From Andeanibacterium sp036384795 (GTDB lineage: Bacteria; Pseudomonadota; Alphaproteobacteria; Sphingomonadales; Sphingomonadaceae): a stretch of DNA of 64,000 nucleotides. Position numbers and translations under genes: made by a program. Shown here one piece after another: positions 1 through 11,194 of the stretch. The stretch lies in contig DASVLP010000037.1 of the NCBI GenBank assembly GCA_036384795.1, positions 124,001-188,000 of the forward strand. Direction: 5' to 3'. Under the pieces are notes generated by a model. The model did not search any database. It saw nothing but the letters and a program-made list of their open reading frames with translations, and was not told the origin of the DNA. The number at the start of each line of letters is the position of its first letter. Positions within the stretch are counted from its first letter, which is position 1.

Positions 1-5
1 AAGGT

Positions 6-362
6 TCAGCTGCCTCCGCAGCGGGCGGCATCCCCGGCCTTGCAGGCGTCGACGTCCGCCTGCCACTTGGCCATCGCCTCGGTGTGGGCGCGTTCGGCAT
101 CGGCCTGTTGCTGCGCGATCCGGTCGAGCTCGGCCTGGTAGGCCTGCATCGCCTGGTCGTGCGCGGCCTGGTTGGCCGCGTTCTGGTCGAGTTGCGCCTG
201 CGCGGCCTTGACCTGCTCGGCGTTCGCGGCCTGGCGCTGGCGCACTTCCTCGATCGTGTTGCCTTTGGGCACCGACACCCCGTCGACGGTCTTCTGCGCG
301 GCAGCTGGCGCCGCTGCTGCGATCAGCCCGGCGGCCGCGAGGCCGAAAACCGCAGCTTTCAT
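6..362 (-). CDS. Small secreted Ala/Gln-rich coiled-coil protein
   Basis: A 118-residue protein that I do not recognise. It opens with a clear cleavable signal peptide (a lysine, then an Ala/Leu/Gly core ending APAAAQ around residue 23). The mature part is rich in Ala, Gln, Glu and Asp from about residue 36 to 105, consistent with a long helix or coiled coil, and it ends with a two-cysteine tail (CKAGDAARCGGS). The reading frame extends further upstream, but this start has a GAGGAGG ribosome site 8 bases before it and gives the only sensible signal peptide. It is probably periplasmic. It is transcribed away from the LuxR-type gene at 724. Confidence 0.75.
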   Translation of the reverse strand: MKAAVFGLAAAGLIAAAAPAAAQKTVDGVSVPKGNTIEEVRQRQAANAEQVKAAQAQLDQNAANQAAHDQAMQAYQAELDRIAQQQADAERAHTEAMAKWQADVDACKAGDAARCGGS

Positions 363-723
363 TCGCAAGCCCTCCTCTGTGCGCGCCGCGCGCGGCGCCG
401 TTCGGCAATACAACGCGCGGCCCTCGCAGTATATCCCTGCAAGGGCCGCCGCCGGAGTGTGGGATGGGTGTGGGACCGGACGGGCGGCGGCGCGGTGGAC
501 GGGAGGGGGGAGATCCGCGCCGTGGCCCGTCCGTATCCCATGACCGAGCAATGCCCGCCGGGCGCGGCGGTTCCATCGTCCCGACGAACGGTGGCAGGCG
601 CGCGACGAAGGGTGGCGCGGGTTTTTCCCACGGCGATTGATCCAGGATGGACCTAACCGCCACAACGGCCTTGCGGCGACGCGCTCACTTGGTAACGTGG
701 AAGGCTGGGGATGACAGGAGCAG
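363..723. other. Intergenic region between divergent genes
   Basis: This 361-base spacer separates the secreted-protein gene on the minus strand from the LuxR-type gene on the plus strand, so it should hold both promoters. I see no convincing promoter hexamers or tRNA. The open frames across it look like shadows. Confidence 0.6.
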
Positions 724-1266
724 ATGGGGAAGCAGGATCTGAAGGGCGAGCAGCTCCTCTCCGGCTTGACCGGGAAGCAGCGGCAAGTGCTCGACTTGCT
801 GATCGAGCACAAGACGTCGAAGGAAATCGCCCGCGCGCTGGCGATCTCGCCGCACACCGTCGATCAGCGCATCCAGTTCGCGAAGGAAAAGCTCGGCGTG
901 CGCACCCGCAGCGAAGCTGCGGTCGCCTATCGCCGGCTGCTCGAGGCATGTGGCCAGCCTGCCTCCGGCGCGACATCCGGGCAAACGACATACGAAAATC
1001 CCGATATCGCCGCGCCGCCGCCGCCAGCCGATGAGGGTGCCGGGGCGAGGGCGCCCGCGCACGAGTCTTCATCACGGACACCGATCGGGACCGGCCCCTC
1101 GCCAGAGGGGCAGGCCAGCCCTCCGGTCGGCCGCGACTTGTTCGAAGGTCGGCACGGGACGCTCATGCGGTTGGGGGCGATCGTTGCGATCGCGGTCTTG
1201 CTGGTATTGCTCGTGCTCGGGGCTCTCGCCACTTTTTCGCAGCTGTCGCAGATGATGGCACGATAG
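724..1266 (+). CDS. Membrane-anchored LuxR-type HTH transcriptional regulator
   Basis: A 180-residue protein with a LuxR/GerE-type DNA-binding domain at residues about 12-75 (LTGKQRQVLDLL, then KEIARALAISPHTVDQRI, the classic recognition helix). A disordered Pro/Ala/Gly-rich linker follows, and then one hydrophobic segment at about residues 147-171 close to the C-terminus. The DNA-binding domain is therefore cytoplasmic and probably tethered to the inner membrane by a C-terminal anchor. There is no receiver or autoinducer domain. The start has AGGAG 6 bases upstream. The next gene begins 9 bases after the stop and encodes a membrane protein, so the two are probably co-transcribed. What signal it senses cannot be told. 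Confidence 0.85.
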   Translation: MGKQDLKGEQLLSGLTGKQRQVLDLLIEHKTSKEIARALAISPHTVDQRIQFAKEKLGVRTRSEAAVAYRRLLEACGQPASGATSGQTTYENPDIAAPPPPADEGAGARAPAHESSSRTPIGTGPSPEGQASPPVGRDLFEGRHGTLMRLGAIVAIAVLLVLLVLGALATFSQLSQMMAR

Positions 1267-1275
1267 CGTCAGCCG

Positions 1276-1716
1276 ATGGGCCCGCTGTCGCTCGCGATCC
1301 TGGCCGTGGTGGCGGCCTGCGCGGCGATCGCGCTCCGCTTCGGCCGCGCGCCGGAGCGCTGCGGCGGGACGATCGTGTTCGTATGGGTGGCCGCCGACGC
1401 GGTCTATCACCTGCTGTTCGGCCCGTCGGGCTTCGACGCGGTCGACCCGGTCGAGGCGGTGTTCGACGGCTCCGAGCTGGTCGCGGTGGTGTGGCTGGCG
1501 CTGCGCGCCAACCGCACCTGGCCGCTATGGGCCGCGGCGGCGCAACTGCTCTGCGTGTCGGGCCACGTGGTCGCGCTGATCGACCACGGGGGAATGCGCC
1601 GCGCCTATTGGGCGATGACCCAGCTGCCGCAATACATCCAGTTGACCGCGATCCTGGTCGGCACCGCCGGACATGCGCGGCGGCGCGGCCCGGAGAGGAG
1701 CTGGCGCGCGGCCTAG
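1276..1716 (+). CDS. Small integral membrane protein, unknown function
   Basis: A 146-residue hydrophobic protein with about four predicted membrane spans (near residues 2-20, 32-50, 65-85 and 90-108). It ends in a basic tail. I recognise no family. The spacing of 9 bases from the membrane-tethered LuxR-type regulator upstream suggests an operon and perhaps a functional pair, but that is inference. Confidence 0.65.
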   Translation: MGPLSLAILAVVAACAAIALRFGRAPERCGGTIVFVWVAADAVYHLLFGPSGFDAVDPVEAVFDGSELVAVVWLALRANRTWPLWAAAAQLLCVSGHVVALIDHGGMRRAYWAMTQLPQYIQLTAILVGTAGHARRRGPERSWRAA

Positions 1717-1753
1717 CGGCAGGCGCAGCCCTTTGCGCGCCTGCCCCGCCGGC

Positions 1754-3838
1754 TCACCAGATATGCACGCGGTCTTCCGGCGCGATGTACAGCTTGTCGC
1801 CCGGCTTGATGTCGAACGCCTTGTACCACGCGTCGAGATCGCGGATCGGCACGATCGTGCGGAACCGCGCGGGGCTGTGCGGATCGGTGGTCACCTGGTT
1901 GCGCAGCGCGTCGTCGCGCTCCTTGCTGCGCCACACTTGCGCGTAGGCCAGGAAGAACCGCTGGTCGCCGGTCAGCCCGTCGATCACCGGCGGCTCCTGC
2001 CCGTTCAGCGAGCGGTGATAGGCATCGAGCGCGACGTTGAGCCCGGCGAAGTCGGCGATGTTCTCGCCCATCGTCAGCTCGGGGTTGATGTGCGCCCCCG
2101 GAACCACCTCGAACGCCGCGTACTGCGCGCCGAACTTCTTTGCCTCGGCGTTGAACCGCTCGGCATCGCCGGGCGTCCACCAGTCGCGCACTTTCCCGGT
2201 CGCGTCGATCTTGCGGCCCTGGTCGTCGAACCCGTGGCTGATCTCGTGCCCGATCACCACGCCGATCGCGCCGTAATTGACCGCGGCATCGGCGTTGGGA
2301 TCGAAGAACGGCGGCTGCAGGATCCCGGCGGGGAACACGATCTTGTTCTCCAGCCCGCCGTTGTAGGCGTTCACCGTCTGCGGCGTCATCGCCCACAGCT
2401 TGCGGTCGACCGGCTTGCCGAGGTGGCTCATCTGATAGTCGGCCTCGAACTTGCCCGAACGCTCGACGTCGCCGACCAGATCGTTCGCGCTGATCTCGAG
2501 CGGGCCGTAGTCGCGCCACTTGTCCGGATAGCCGACCATCACGTCCATCTTCGAAAGCTTCTCGAGCGCGGCCTTCTTGGTGTTCTCGCTCATCCAGGAA
2601 TTGGTCTTGATCCGGTCGCCCATCGCGAGCTTCAGGTTCTTGACCAGGTCTTCCATCTTGGCCTTCGCGGCGGGCGGGAAGTACTTGGCGACATAAGCCT
2701 CGCCGACCATTTCGCCCAGCGAGCCGTCGACCAGGTCCACCGCGCGCTTCCACCGCGGGCGGATCTGGCTCACGCCGGACAACGTGCTGGTGTACTTGAA
2801 CCGGCTGTCGACCATCGCCTTGTCCAGGTACGGCGACGCCTGGTCGGCGATGTGGAATTCCTGCCACAGCTTCAGCGTCTCGAGCGGGGTCTTGGCGTAG
2901 AGCGCGGCAAGCCGCTGCACCGCGGTGTTCTCGGCCACGATGATCCGCTTCTGCGGGGCGATGCCGGCACCCGCGAAATAGGCGTCCCAGTCGATGCCCG
3001 GAGCATAGGCGGCGAGCTCGGCGGTGGAATAGGGGTTGTTGATCTTCTCGATCTCGCGGCGCTGGTCGGAATCCCAGCTCAGCTCGGCCACTTCGGTCTC
3101 GAACGCCATGATCTGCGCGGCGGCGGCGGCCGGATCGGGCGTGCCGATCGCGCGCATCGTGCGCTCGATGTAATCGCGGTAGGCGGCGCGCTGCTTGGCG
3201 AAGTCGGGCTTGAAGTAATAGTCCTTGTCCGGCAGCCCGATCCCGTCCTGGCCCATCCACAGCACGTTCATCGTCGGATCGGCGGTGTCGGCGTCGACCC
3301 CGAAGCTCACCAGGTCGATGCCGAACTTGCCGTTGGTGGCGGCCATGAGCTTCGCGAACTGGCTCTTGTCCCGGATCGCCTTGACCGGCGCGAGATCGGC
3401 CATCAGCGGCTTGAGCCCCACTTGCTCGGCGCGCTTCTCATTCATGAACGCGGCGTAGAGCATGCCGTACTTGCTGCTCGGCGGCGCGTTGGTGATCAGC
3501 TTCTGCAGCTCGCTCTGGACGTTCTCGTGCAGGTCGACGAACGAGCCGGTGGAGGCGCGGTCGGCCGGGATCTTGGTCTTGTCGATCCACGCGCCCGAGG
3601 CATAGCGCTCGAAATCGTCGCCCGGCTTCACCGAAGTGTCGCGCGCGCTGAGGTCCACGCCGAAATCGCCGAACGCCGGATGGCCGGTGACGACGATCGT
3701 GTCGCCCGAGGCGGTGTCGCCGGCAGCGGTGCCCGCCGGGGCCGCGTCCTGCGCCTGCGCGGCGGGCGCGGCGGCGAGCAGCGAAAGGGCGGAGGCCGAG
3801 CACAGCGCGAAAGCCATGCGCGTGGTCAATTTGATCAT
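1754..3838 (-). CDS. M13 family zinc metallopeptidase (neprilysin/PepO-like)
   Basis: A 694-residue secreted endopeptidase of the neprilysin family. A signal peptide occupies residues 1-29 (ending AAQAQ). The zinc site is intact: HEISH with His531, Glu532 and His535, and ENIAD with Glu592 as third ligand and Asp596. The substrate-binding NAY motif (TVNAYNGG) lies upstream, as usual. The length fits bacterial M13 enzymes. These proteases cut short peptides in the periplasm or outside the cell. The chosen start follows a GGGGAC ribosome site, and the 30 extra upstream codons in the frame would bury the signal peptide. Confidence 0.93.
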   Translation of the reverse strand: MIKLTTRMAFALCSASALSLLAAAPAAQAQDAAPAGTAAGDTASGDTIVVTGHPAFGDFGVDLSARDTSVKPGDDFERYASGAWIDKTKIPADRASTGSFVDLHENVQSELQKLITNAPPSSKYGMLYAAFMNEKRAEQVGLKPLMADLAPVKAIRDKSQFAKLMAATNGKFGIDLVSFGVDADTADPTMNVLWMGQDGIGLPDKDYYFKPDFAKQRAAYRDYIERTMRAIGTPDPAAAAAQIMAFETEVAELSWDSDQRREIEKINNPYSTAELAAYAPGIDWDAYFAGAGIAPQKRIIVAENTAVQRLAALYAKTPLETLKLWQEFHIADQASPYLDKAMVDSRFKYTSTLSGVSQIRPRWKRAVDLVDGSLGEMVGEAYVAKYFPPAAKAKMEDLVKNLKLAMGDRIKTNSWMSENTKKAALEKLSKMDVMVGYPDKWRDYGPLEISANDLVGDVERSGKFEADYQMSHLGKPVDRKLWAMTPQTVNAYNGGLENKIVFPAGILQPPFFDPNADAAVNYGAIGVVIGHEISHGFDDQGRKIDATGKVRDWWTPGDAERFNAEAKKFGAQYAAFEVVPGAHINPELTMGENIADFAGLNVALDAYHRSLNGQEPPVIDGLTGDQRFFLAYAQVWRSKERDDALRNQVTTDPHSPARFRTIVPIRDLDAWYKAFDIKPGDKLYIAPEDRVHIW

Positions 3839-4170
3839 GAAGTCAGTCCCCGTTTGGATGGATCGTGTGGGTCGAACGACTGCCGCGCGCCATGCACCCG
3901 GCGTGACGCGCGCGCAACTGGTTTGCAACGAAACTATTTATCGCCCGGCGGCAATGGCCGGTCGATGAACGGCCGATGGGGGCGGATGAAGGGCGGGGCA
4001 GCCGATCGCGCCGGGGTACCGGAAAATAGTGCGTTCGCACCAATTTGGATGTGGTTCCGACGCTTGGACCGGGTCGGATGCTTGCGACCGGCGAGCGATC
4101 ATGCTTGAAAGTAAGTCAAAAGGGGCCGCGCGTGAGTTCTTCGCGCGGAAATATTGTGAGTTGGGGGATC
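3839..4170. other. Intergenic region between divergent genes
   Basis: This 332-base spacer lies between the M13 peptidase and the lipoprotein gene and must carry both promoters. I found no gene and no repeat element in it. The base composition is less GC-rich than the flanking coding DNA, as expected of a promoter region. Confidence 0.55.
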
Positions 4171-6852
4171 ATGAAAATCGGAAATCTAACGGCGAGCGCC
4201 TCGCTGGCGGCACTTGGCCTGATGCTCGCGGGATGCGGCGGCGGAGGCGGCGTCAATTCCACGCCGACGCCGCCACCTTCGAGCGGCGGCGGATCGCCCA
4301 CCCCGAGTCCGACGCCGGCGCCGACCCCAACTCCGGTACCGACCCCAACTCCGGTACCGACGCCCACGCCCAGCCCTTCGCCCACTCCATCACCTTCACC
4401 GACGCCAACGCCGTCGCCAACGCCGACGCCGACCGGAACCAACGACGACCTGCTCCCTGCGCTGGTCAGCGAGAGCTTCACCAACAAGGCAGCTACCGGC
4501 TCGGCAAGTTATCCACTGGACGGGAGCGGCCCGACGGTGTCGGCCAAGCCCATTACCGCGACGATCAGTTACGAAGCAGCGAACAAGAGCTATACCCTGA
4601 CGGTCGACGGCCGGAGCCAGGTGTTCAGCCCCTCCGATATCGACGCTGGCCAGAGTAGTGCGGGGGCAAACGTCTACGTCAAACAGAACGGCGACGTTAC
4701 CGATTCGCTGACGCTCACCAGGCCCGGTACTTCGGGTCACCTTGCCTATCGCTATGTCGGAAGCGCATTCTGGCAGCGGACCACCCAAGGTTCGGTTGCG
4801 ATCAGCGGCACAGTCGATGCGCTGGTCTACGGTGTCGAGACGCCCAATGCCTCGCTCCCGCGCACCGGCCATGCCTATTACGACGTCGACCTGCTGGGCG
4901 CTTTCACGCAGCCTTCGTCGATCGGCGCGGTCAGCGGGCAGGGCAACCTGATGGCCGACTTCGCGACCGGCGGAATCGTCACCAACATCTCGTTTGGCGG
5001 TGGCAACGGGGCCTTCTCAGGTATCGGCAAGCTCTCGTCATCCAGCAACCAGTTCTCGGGAAACTTCAATGCGATCGTGCTGGGCGGCGGATATAACGGC
5101 ACTTTCAACGGGATGTTCTTCGGCCCCGCTGCGCAGGAAGTCGGTGCTGCATTCTCTTCCGACGCGAGTACCGGCAGCGTCTTCGTCGGTACCATCATGG
5201 GCCGCCAGGGCGCGACCGGGTCCAACGCCGATTTGGATCATATGGACGTGTCGGAGTTCTTCACGACCGAACGGCGCCGCGTCGTATTCAACCGCAACGA
5301 TGACGACACCGCGACCGTGGTGTCGCATGATACGCTGGACCTGACGATTGGTTACGACGCGGGCTCGACGGTGACCGGGCAACGCTACAACTTCTTCCTT
5401 CCCGAAGGTATTCAATCGCGCTTGATTCAGCCAGAGCAGAGCGGCGCCGACACGTCGAGCTTCCTGACTTACGCCGGCCTGTCCAGCGAACTGCAGAGCG
5501 TCAACGGTTGGCTGCAATATGCCCGCGGGAACTACTTCACTGCCGCGCGCCTCGTTTCGCTCAACAGCAATCGCTACACGTTCGACGATTTCGTGTTCGG
5601 GATGGAGACCGCAAGATCGCAGGTGCCCACCGGAACGGCCGGATACGACGTCCAACTCGATGGTGTGCTCTATGCGGGTGGCGATGTTCCCCAGGCGCTC
5701 ATCGGGGACGGGATTCTCACGGCCAACTTTGCCAACGGCCAGATCACGGCGACCGGCAATGTCGCCAATCACGCGGATGGCCTGCATTCTTACGGGACAT
5801 TCGACGCCAGCGCGGCGCTCGCTTCCGGATCGACCAAGTTCAGCGGCGATTGGTCCGTAGCCGGCGGCGCGGTCGATTATTCGGGAGATTGGGACGGAAG
5901 CTTCTACGGGCCCGCCGCGCAAGAGGTGGGCTCGACCTACCTCGCGCAGGCCGCTAACGGCAATCTGATGTCGGGCGTACTCTACGGTGAGCGCGACGAC
6001 AGCTTGGTCGCGCCGATCGACCCGCTGGGCGGACTGTCCGCGACCACCGATCTGCATGGCACGGCAGCATTCGTAGCTGCTACCGGAGGCAGTCCAGACT
6101 TTGACAATGGGACGATCGATCCGGTGTCCGTAACCTACAATCCGGCCACCGGTGGCTATGTGATCATCCCGGGCCAGGGTGCCGGCAACGTCGGCTTCGG
6201 GGGCATCGATGCGGAATTCGATTCGGGCGACAAGAGCGACGGGGAGAGCAACGGCGGCTATGTCGTCTATCACACCGCCGACGGCACGGTCGATGCGAGC
6301 GTGCTGAATTTCGGTGCCGGGACGAATCCGGTGATTGAACTCAGCTACACCAGCCTTGCGCATGTCGTTCAGCGCCGAGACCACAATGGGGACGCACTGC
6401 AGAACGAATATTTCATTGCCTTCGGGCAGCAGACGCCGATCGACCGCATGCCGCATTCGGGTTCCGCACATTACACCGGCGTTGTGATGGGCGGCGGGTA
6501 TGTGGAGGGCATCGGGCAGGGCGCTGCGGTGAGCGGGACGATGAACGCGCAGATCGATTTCGGCTCGCTCGTAACTTCTGCCGAGTTCGACCTGCTGGCA
6601 AAGGATCCGAACGGGGTGTTGTCGAACGTCGATCTGGGCACGACCGATTTGACGGGCGAAGTGTGGCCCGATGGATTCACTGCCTCGAACAACACGATCG
6701 CGGGTCTGAGCTTCCACGCGAGCGGCGATTTCTATGGGCCGAACGTGAACGAGATCGGCGGGCCGTTCACTATCCGAAAAGATGGCGGCACCATACCCGG
6801 CCATTCGGAGGCGTGGGACGTGGCTGGGGCGTTCGTCGGCAAGAAGAACTGA
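4171..6852 (+). CDS. Large lipoprotein with three TbpB-like beta-barrel repeats
   Basis: An 893-residue surface-type lipoprotein. Residues 1-22 form a lipoprotein signal ending in the lipobox LAGC (Cys22), followed by a Gly tract and a Pro/Thr/Ser linker to about residue 95. That linker contains a tandem 18-base DNA repeat at 4321-4356. The rest is rich in Gly, Ser, Thr and Asn with alternating patterns typical of beta barrels. The motif FxGPxxxEVG, which closes the barrel of transferrin-binding-protein-B-like proteins, occurs three times, at residues about 317, 578 and 854, marking three repeats of 260-275 residues. TbpB itself has two lobes. The ligand is unknown. The start follows GGGGG at 4163-4167. 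Confidence 0.8.
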   Translation: MKIGNLTASASLAALGLMLAGCGGGGGVNSTPTPPPSSGGGSPTPSPTPAPTPTPVPTPTPVPTPTPSPSPTPSPSPTPTPSPTPTPTGTNDDLLPALVSESFTNKAATGSASYPLDGSGPTVSAKPITATISYEAANKSYTLTVDGRSQVFSPSDIDAGQSSAGANVYVKQNGDVTDSLTLTRPGTSGHLAYRYVGSAFWQRTTQGSVAISGTVDALVYGVETPNASLPRTGHAYYDVDLLGAFTQPSSIGAVSGQGNLMADFATGGIVTNISFGGGNGAFSGIGKLSSSSNQFSGNFNAIVLGGGYNGTFNGMFFGPAAQEVGAAFSSDASTGSVFVGTIMGRQGATGSNADLDHMDVSEFFTTERRRVVFNRNDDDTATVVSHDTLDLTIGYDAGSTVTGQRYNFFLPEGIQSRLIQPEQSGADTSSFLTYAGLSSELQSVNGWLQYARGNYFTAARLVSLNSNRYTFDDFVFGMETARSQVPTGTAGYDVQLDGVLYAGGDVPQALIGDGILTANFANGQITATGNVANHADGLHSYGTFDASAALASGSTKFSGDWSVAGGAVDYSGDWDGSFYGPAAQEVGSTYLAQAANGNLMSGVLYGERDDSLVAPIDPLGGLSATTDLHGTAAFVAATGGSPDFDNGTIDPVSVTYNPATGGYVIIPGQGAGNVGFGGIDAEFDSGDKSDGESNGGYVVYHTADGTVDASVLNFGAGTNPVIELSYTSLAHVVQRRDHNGDALQNEYFIAFGQQTPIDRMPHSGSAHYTGVVMGGGYVEGIGQGAAVSGTMNAQIDFGSLVTSAEFDLLAKDPNGVLSNVDLGTTDLTGEVWPDGFTASNNTIAGLSFHASGDFYGPNVNEIGGPFTIRKDGGTIPGHSEAWDVAGAFVGKKN

Positions 6853-6868
6853 ACGCACTGGCCCGAAG

Positions 6869-6897
6869 TTGACACGCGCGAACATTTGCGGAACAAA
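6869..6897 (+). promoter_or_regulatory. uvrA promoter with LexA (SOS) operator
   Basis: A perfect alphaproteobacterial LexA site lies at 6880-6894. Read on the minus strand it is GTTC-N7-GTTC. It sits in the spacer downstream of a consensus -35 box TTGACA at 6869-6874, with a poor -10 (AACAAA at 6892-6897) 17 bases later. LexA bound here would block RNA polymerase, so uvrA should be damage-inducible. Confidence 0.8.
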
Positions 6898-6965
6898 CGC
6901 CGCACCAAACGCGTGTGCGGCGGCGCGTCTGGACTCTTGGCAGCCCAGTCGCCACATCCCCGGCC

Positions 6966-9989
<3,024 letters not shown>

Positions 9990-9995
9990 AGCCAT

Positions 9996-10027
9996 CTCCC
10001 CCTTGGGGGAGAGGGTTGGGAGAGGGG
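9996..10027. repeat. REP-type palindrome after uvrA
   Basis: A perfect hairpin CTCCCCC-TT-GGGGGAG begins 7 bases after the uvrA stop and is followed by AGGGTTGGGAGAGGGG. It shares this structure with the element inside uvrA and the one at 51196. There is no T-run, so it is not a standard terminator, though it could stabilise the mRNA end. Confidence 0.7.
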
Positions 10028-10030
10028 CAG

Positions 10031-10169
10031 TTCGCGCAAAGCCGCAAAGCCGCAAAGAGCTCGCGCCGGGCCGCGAAGCGGCCCCATTTCATTGTGAATT
10101 AAACTTTCGAAGATGGCGCGCACGAGCGAGCCCGCACACCCTCTTCGCGCCTTTGCGCCTTTGCGCGAA
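10031..10169. repeat. Inverted-repeat element with 29-base arms
   Basis: The left arm at 10031-10059 (repeats of GCCGCAAA) and the right arm at 10141-10169 (CGCCTTTG repeats) are near-perfect reverse complements around an 81-base centre. No open frame crosses it convincingly. It looks like a small non-autonomous repeat unit and sits directly after the REP unit that follows uvrA. Confidence 0.65.
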
Positions 10170-10224
10170 CCTTCCCTTCGGCCCCGGACTCGCCCAAGCC
10201 ACTGTCGGGCGATACAACCATCCC

Positions 10225-10575
10225 ATGCCCCACAAGATCTACAAAATGCCATTCGCCAAGGTCTACCCGGCGCTCGTCGCCAAGGCCGAGCGCAAGGGCC
10301 GCACCCGCGCGGAAGTGGACCAGATCGTCCGCTGGCTGACCGGCTACACCGACCAGGGCCTCGCCGCCGAGCTCGCCGCCGGCACCAGCTTCGAGGACTT
10401 CTTCGCCCGCGCCCCCCGCCTCAACCCGGCGCGCGACCTCGTCACCGGCACGGTCTGCGGCGTGCGCGTCGAGCAGATCGAGGAAGAACCCATGCGCCTG
10501 ATCCGCATCCTCGACAAACAGATCGACGAGCTGGCGAAGGGGAGGGCGATGGAGCGGATTTTAAGGGAGGGGTGA
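10225..10575 (+). CDS. DUF2200 family protein
   Basis: A 116-residue cytoplasmic protein matching the DUF2200 pattern along its length: HKIYKMPFAKVYP at the N-terminus, KAERKGRT, IVRWLTGY, FEDFFARAP, LNPARDLVTGTVCGVRVEQIE, and an end of LDKQIDELAKGRAMERIL. The biochemical function is not known. The start ATG fits the family's N-terminus but has no good ribosome site. A damaged second copy of its 3' half lies at 11211-11436, on the other side of the parDE pair. Confidence 0.85.
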   Translation: MPHKIYKMPFAKVYPALVAKAERKGRTRAEVDQIVRWLTGYTDQGLAAELAAGTSFEDFFARAPRLNPARDLVTGTVCGVRVEQIEEEPMRLIRILDKQIDELAKGRAMERILREG

Positions 10576-10581
10576 GGGGGC

Positions 10582-10610
10582 TTGCACGTCCTATGACAGT
10601 GTCATATATT
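10582..10610 (+). promoter_or_regulatory. parDE promoter and palindromic operator
   Basis: The -35 box TTGCAC (10582-10587) and -10 box TATATT (10605-10610) are separated by exactly 17 bases. Between them a perfect 15-base palindrome, TATGACA-G-TGTCATA (10592-10606), overlaps the start of the -10 box. This is the layout expected for autorepression by the ParD antitoxin. The predicted transcription start is 10617, the A of the parD ATG, so the message may be leaderless. Confidence 0.75.
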
Positions 10611-10616
10611 CCTCCG

Positions 10617-10883
10617 ATGCCCGCCCGCGCCGCCAAGCCCGTGACCGTCACCCTCGGCAAACTGACCGGGATGGCGCAACAGCGCGTCGAATCCGGCCGC
10701 TATGCCTCGGTCAGCGAAGTGGTGCGCGCCGGGCTGCGGGCGCTGGAGCGCGAGGAACAAGCGCTCGATGCCGTGCTCAAGGCCCGCGTCGAGCAGGCGC
10801 TGGCCGATCCGGCCCCGTCGATCCCCCAGGCGGACGTGTTCGCCGATCTGCGCGCGCACCACGCCCGGCGCAAGGCAGGGTGA
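10617..10883 (+). CDS. parD: ParD-type antitoxin, ribbon-helix-helix
   Basis: An 88-residue antitoxin. The N-terminal half has the ribbon-helix-helix pattern of ParD/CopG proteins (VTVTLGKLTGMAQQRVESG, then YASVSEVVRAGLRALE). The C-terminal half is the acidic/basic helix that should wrap the toxin. It would bind ParE and repress the operon. An in-frame ATG 24 bases upstream lies inside the operator palindrome, so I prefer the later start, which coincides with the predicted transcription start. It overlaps parE by four bases (GTGA), giving translational coupling. Confidence 0.88.
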   Translation: MPARAAKPVTVTLGKLTGMAQQRVESGRYASVSEVVRAGLRALEREEQALDAVLKARVEQALADPAPSIPQADVFADLRAHHARRKAG

Positions 10884-11185
10884 AGCGCCACGAGGTCGTC
10901 TGGCGGCCGAATGCCCGCGCAGACCTGCTGGCGCTTTACGACTGGATCGCCGAACGGGCGGATCCAGACACCGCCTTCGAGTACACCGCCAAAATCGAAG
11001 GCCACGCCGCCGAGCTCGCCACGTTCCCCGACCGCGGCACCCCGCGCGACGATCTCGTGCCGGGAATGCGGACGATCCCCTGGCGCCGGCGGACCGTGAT
11101 CGCCTACCGGGTGAACGGCCGGGAAGTGGAGATATTGCGCCTGATCCATGCAGGGCAGGAATGGCAAGGGATCGATGACGAATAG
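10880..11185 (+). CDS. parE: ParE/RelE family toxin
   Basis: A 101-residue toxin of the RelE/ParE superfamily. Typical features are VVWRPNARADLLALYDWIAE at the N-terminus, a central PDRGTPRDDLVPGMRTIP segment, and the closing strands VIAYRVNGREVEILRLIHAGQEW. ParE toxins poison DNA gyrase, while RelE-like ones cut mRNA. This sequence looks more like ParE, but the target is inferred. It starts at GTG inside the parD stop. Confidence 0.9.
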   Translation: MKRHEVVWRPNARADLLALYDWIAERADPDTAFEYTAKIEGHAAELATFPDRGTPRDDLVPGMRTIPWRRRTVIAYRVNGREVEILRLIHAGQEWQGIDDE

Positions 11186-11194
11186 GAACATGGC

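Noticed and set aside
1673..4108. An 811-codon plus-strand open frame across the M13 peptidase gene
   Set aside because: It is antisense to a peptidase with an intact zinc site, and its translation is the His/Arg/Leu-rich shadow typical of GC-rich genes.
4321..4440. Tandem short repeats in the lipoprotein gene that could suggest CRISPR
   Set aside because: They are coding Pro/Thr repeats in frame, with no spacers of constant size.
5038..6957. A 639-codon minus-strand frame opposite the lipoprotein gene
   Set aside because: The plus strand encodes a signal peptide, a lipobox and repeated motifs; the opposite frame has none.
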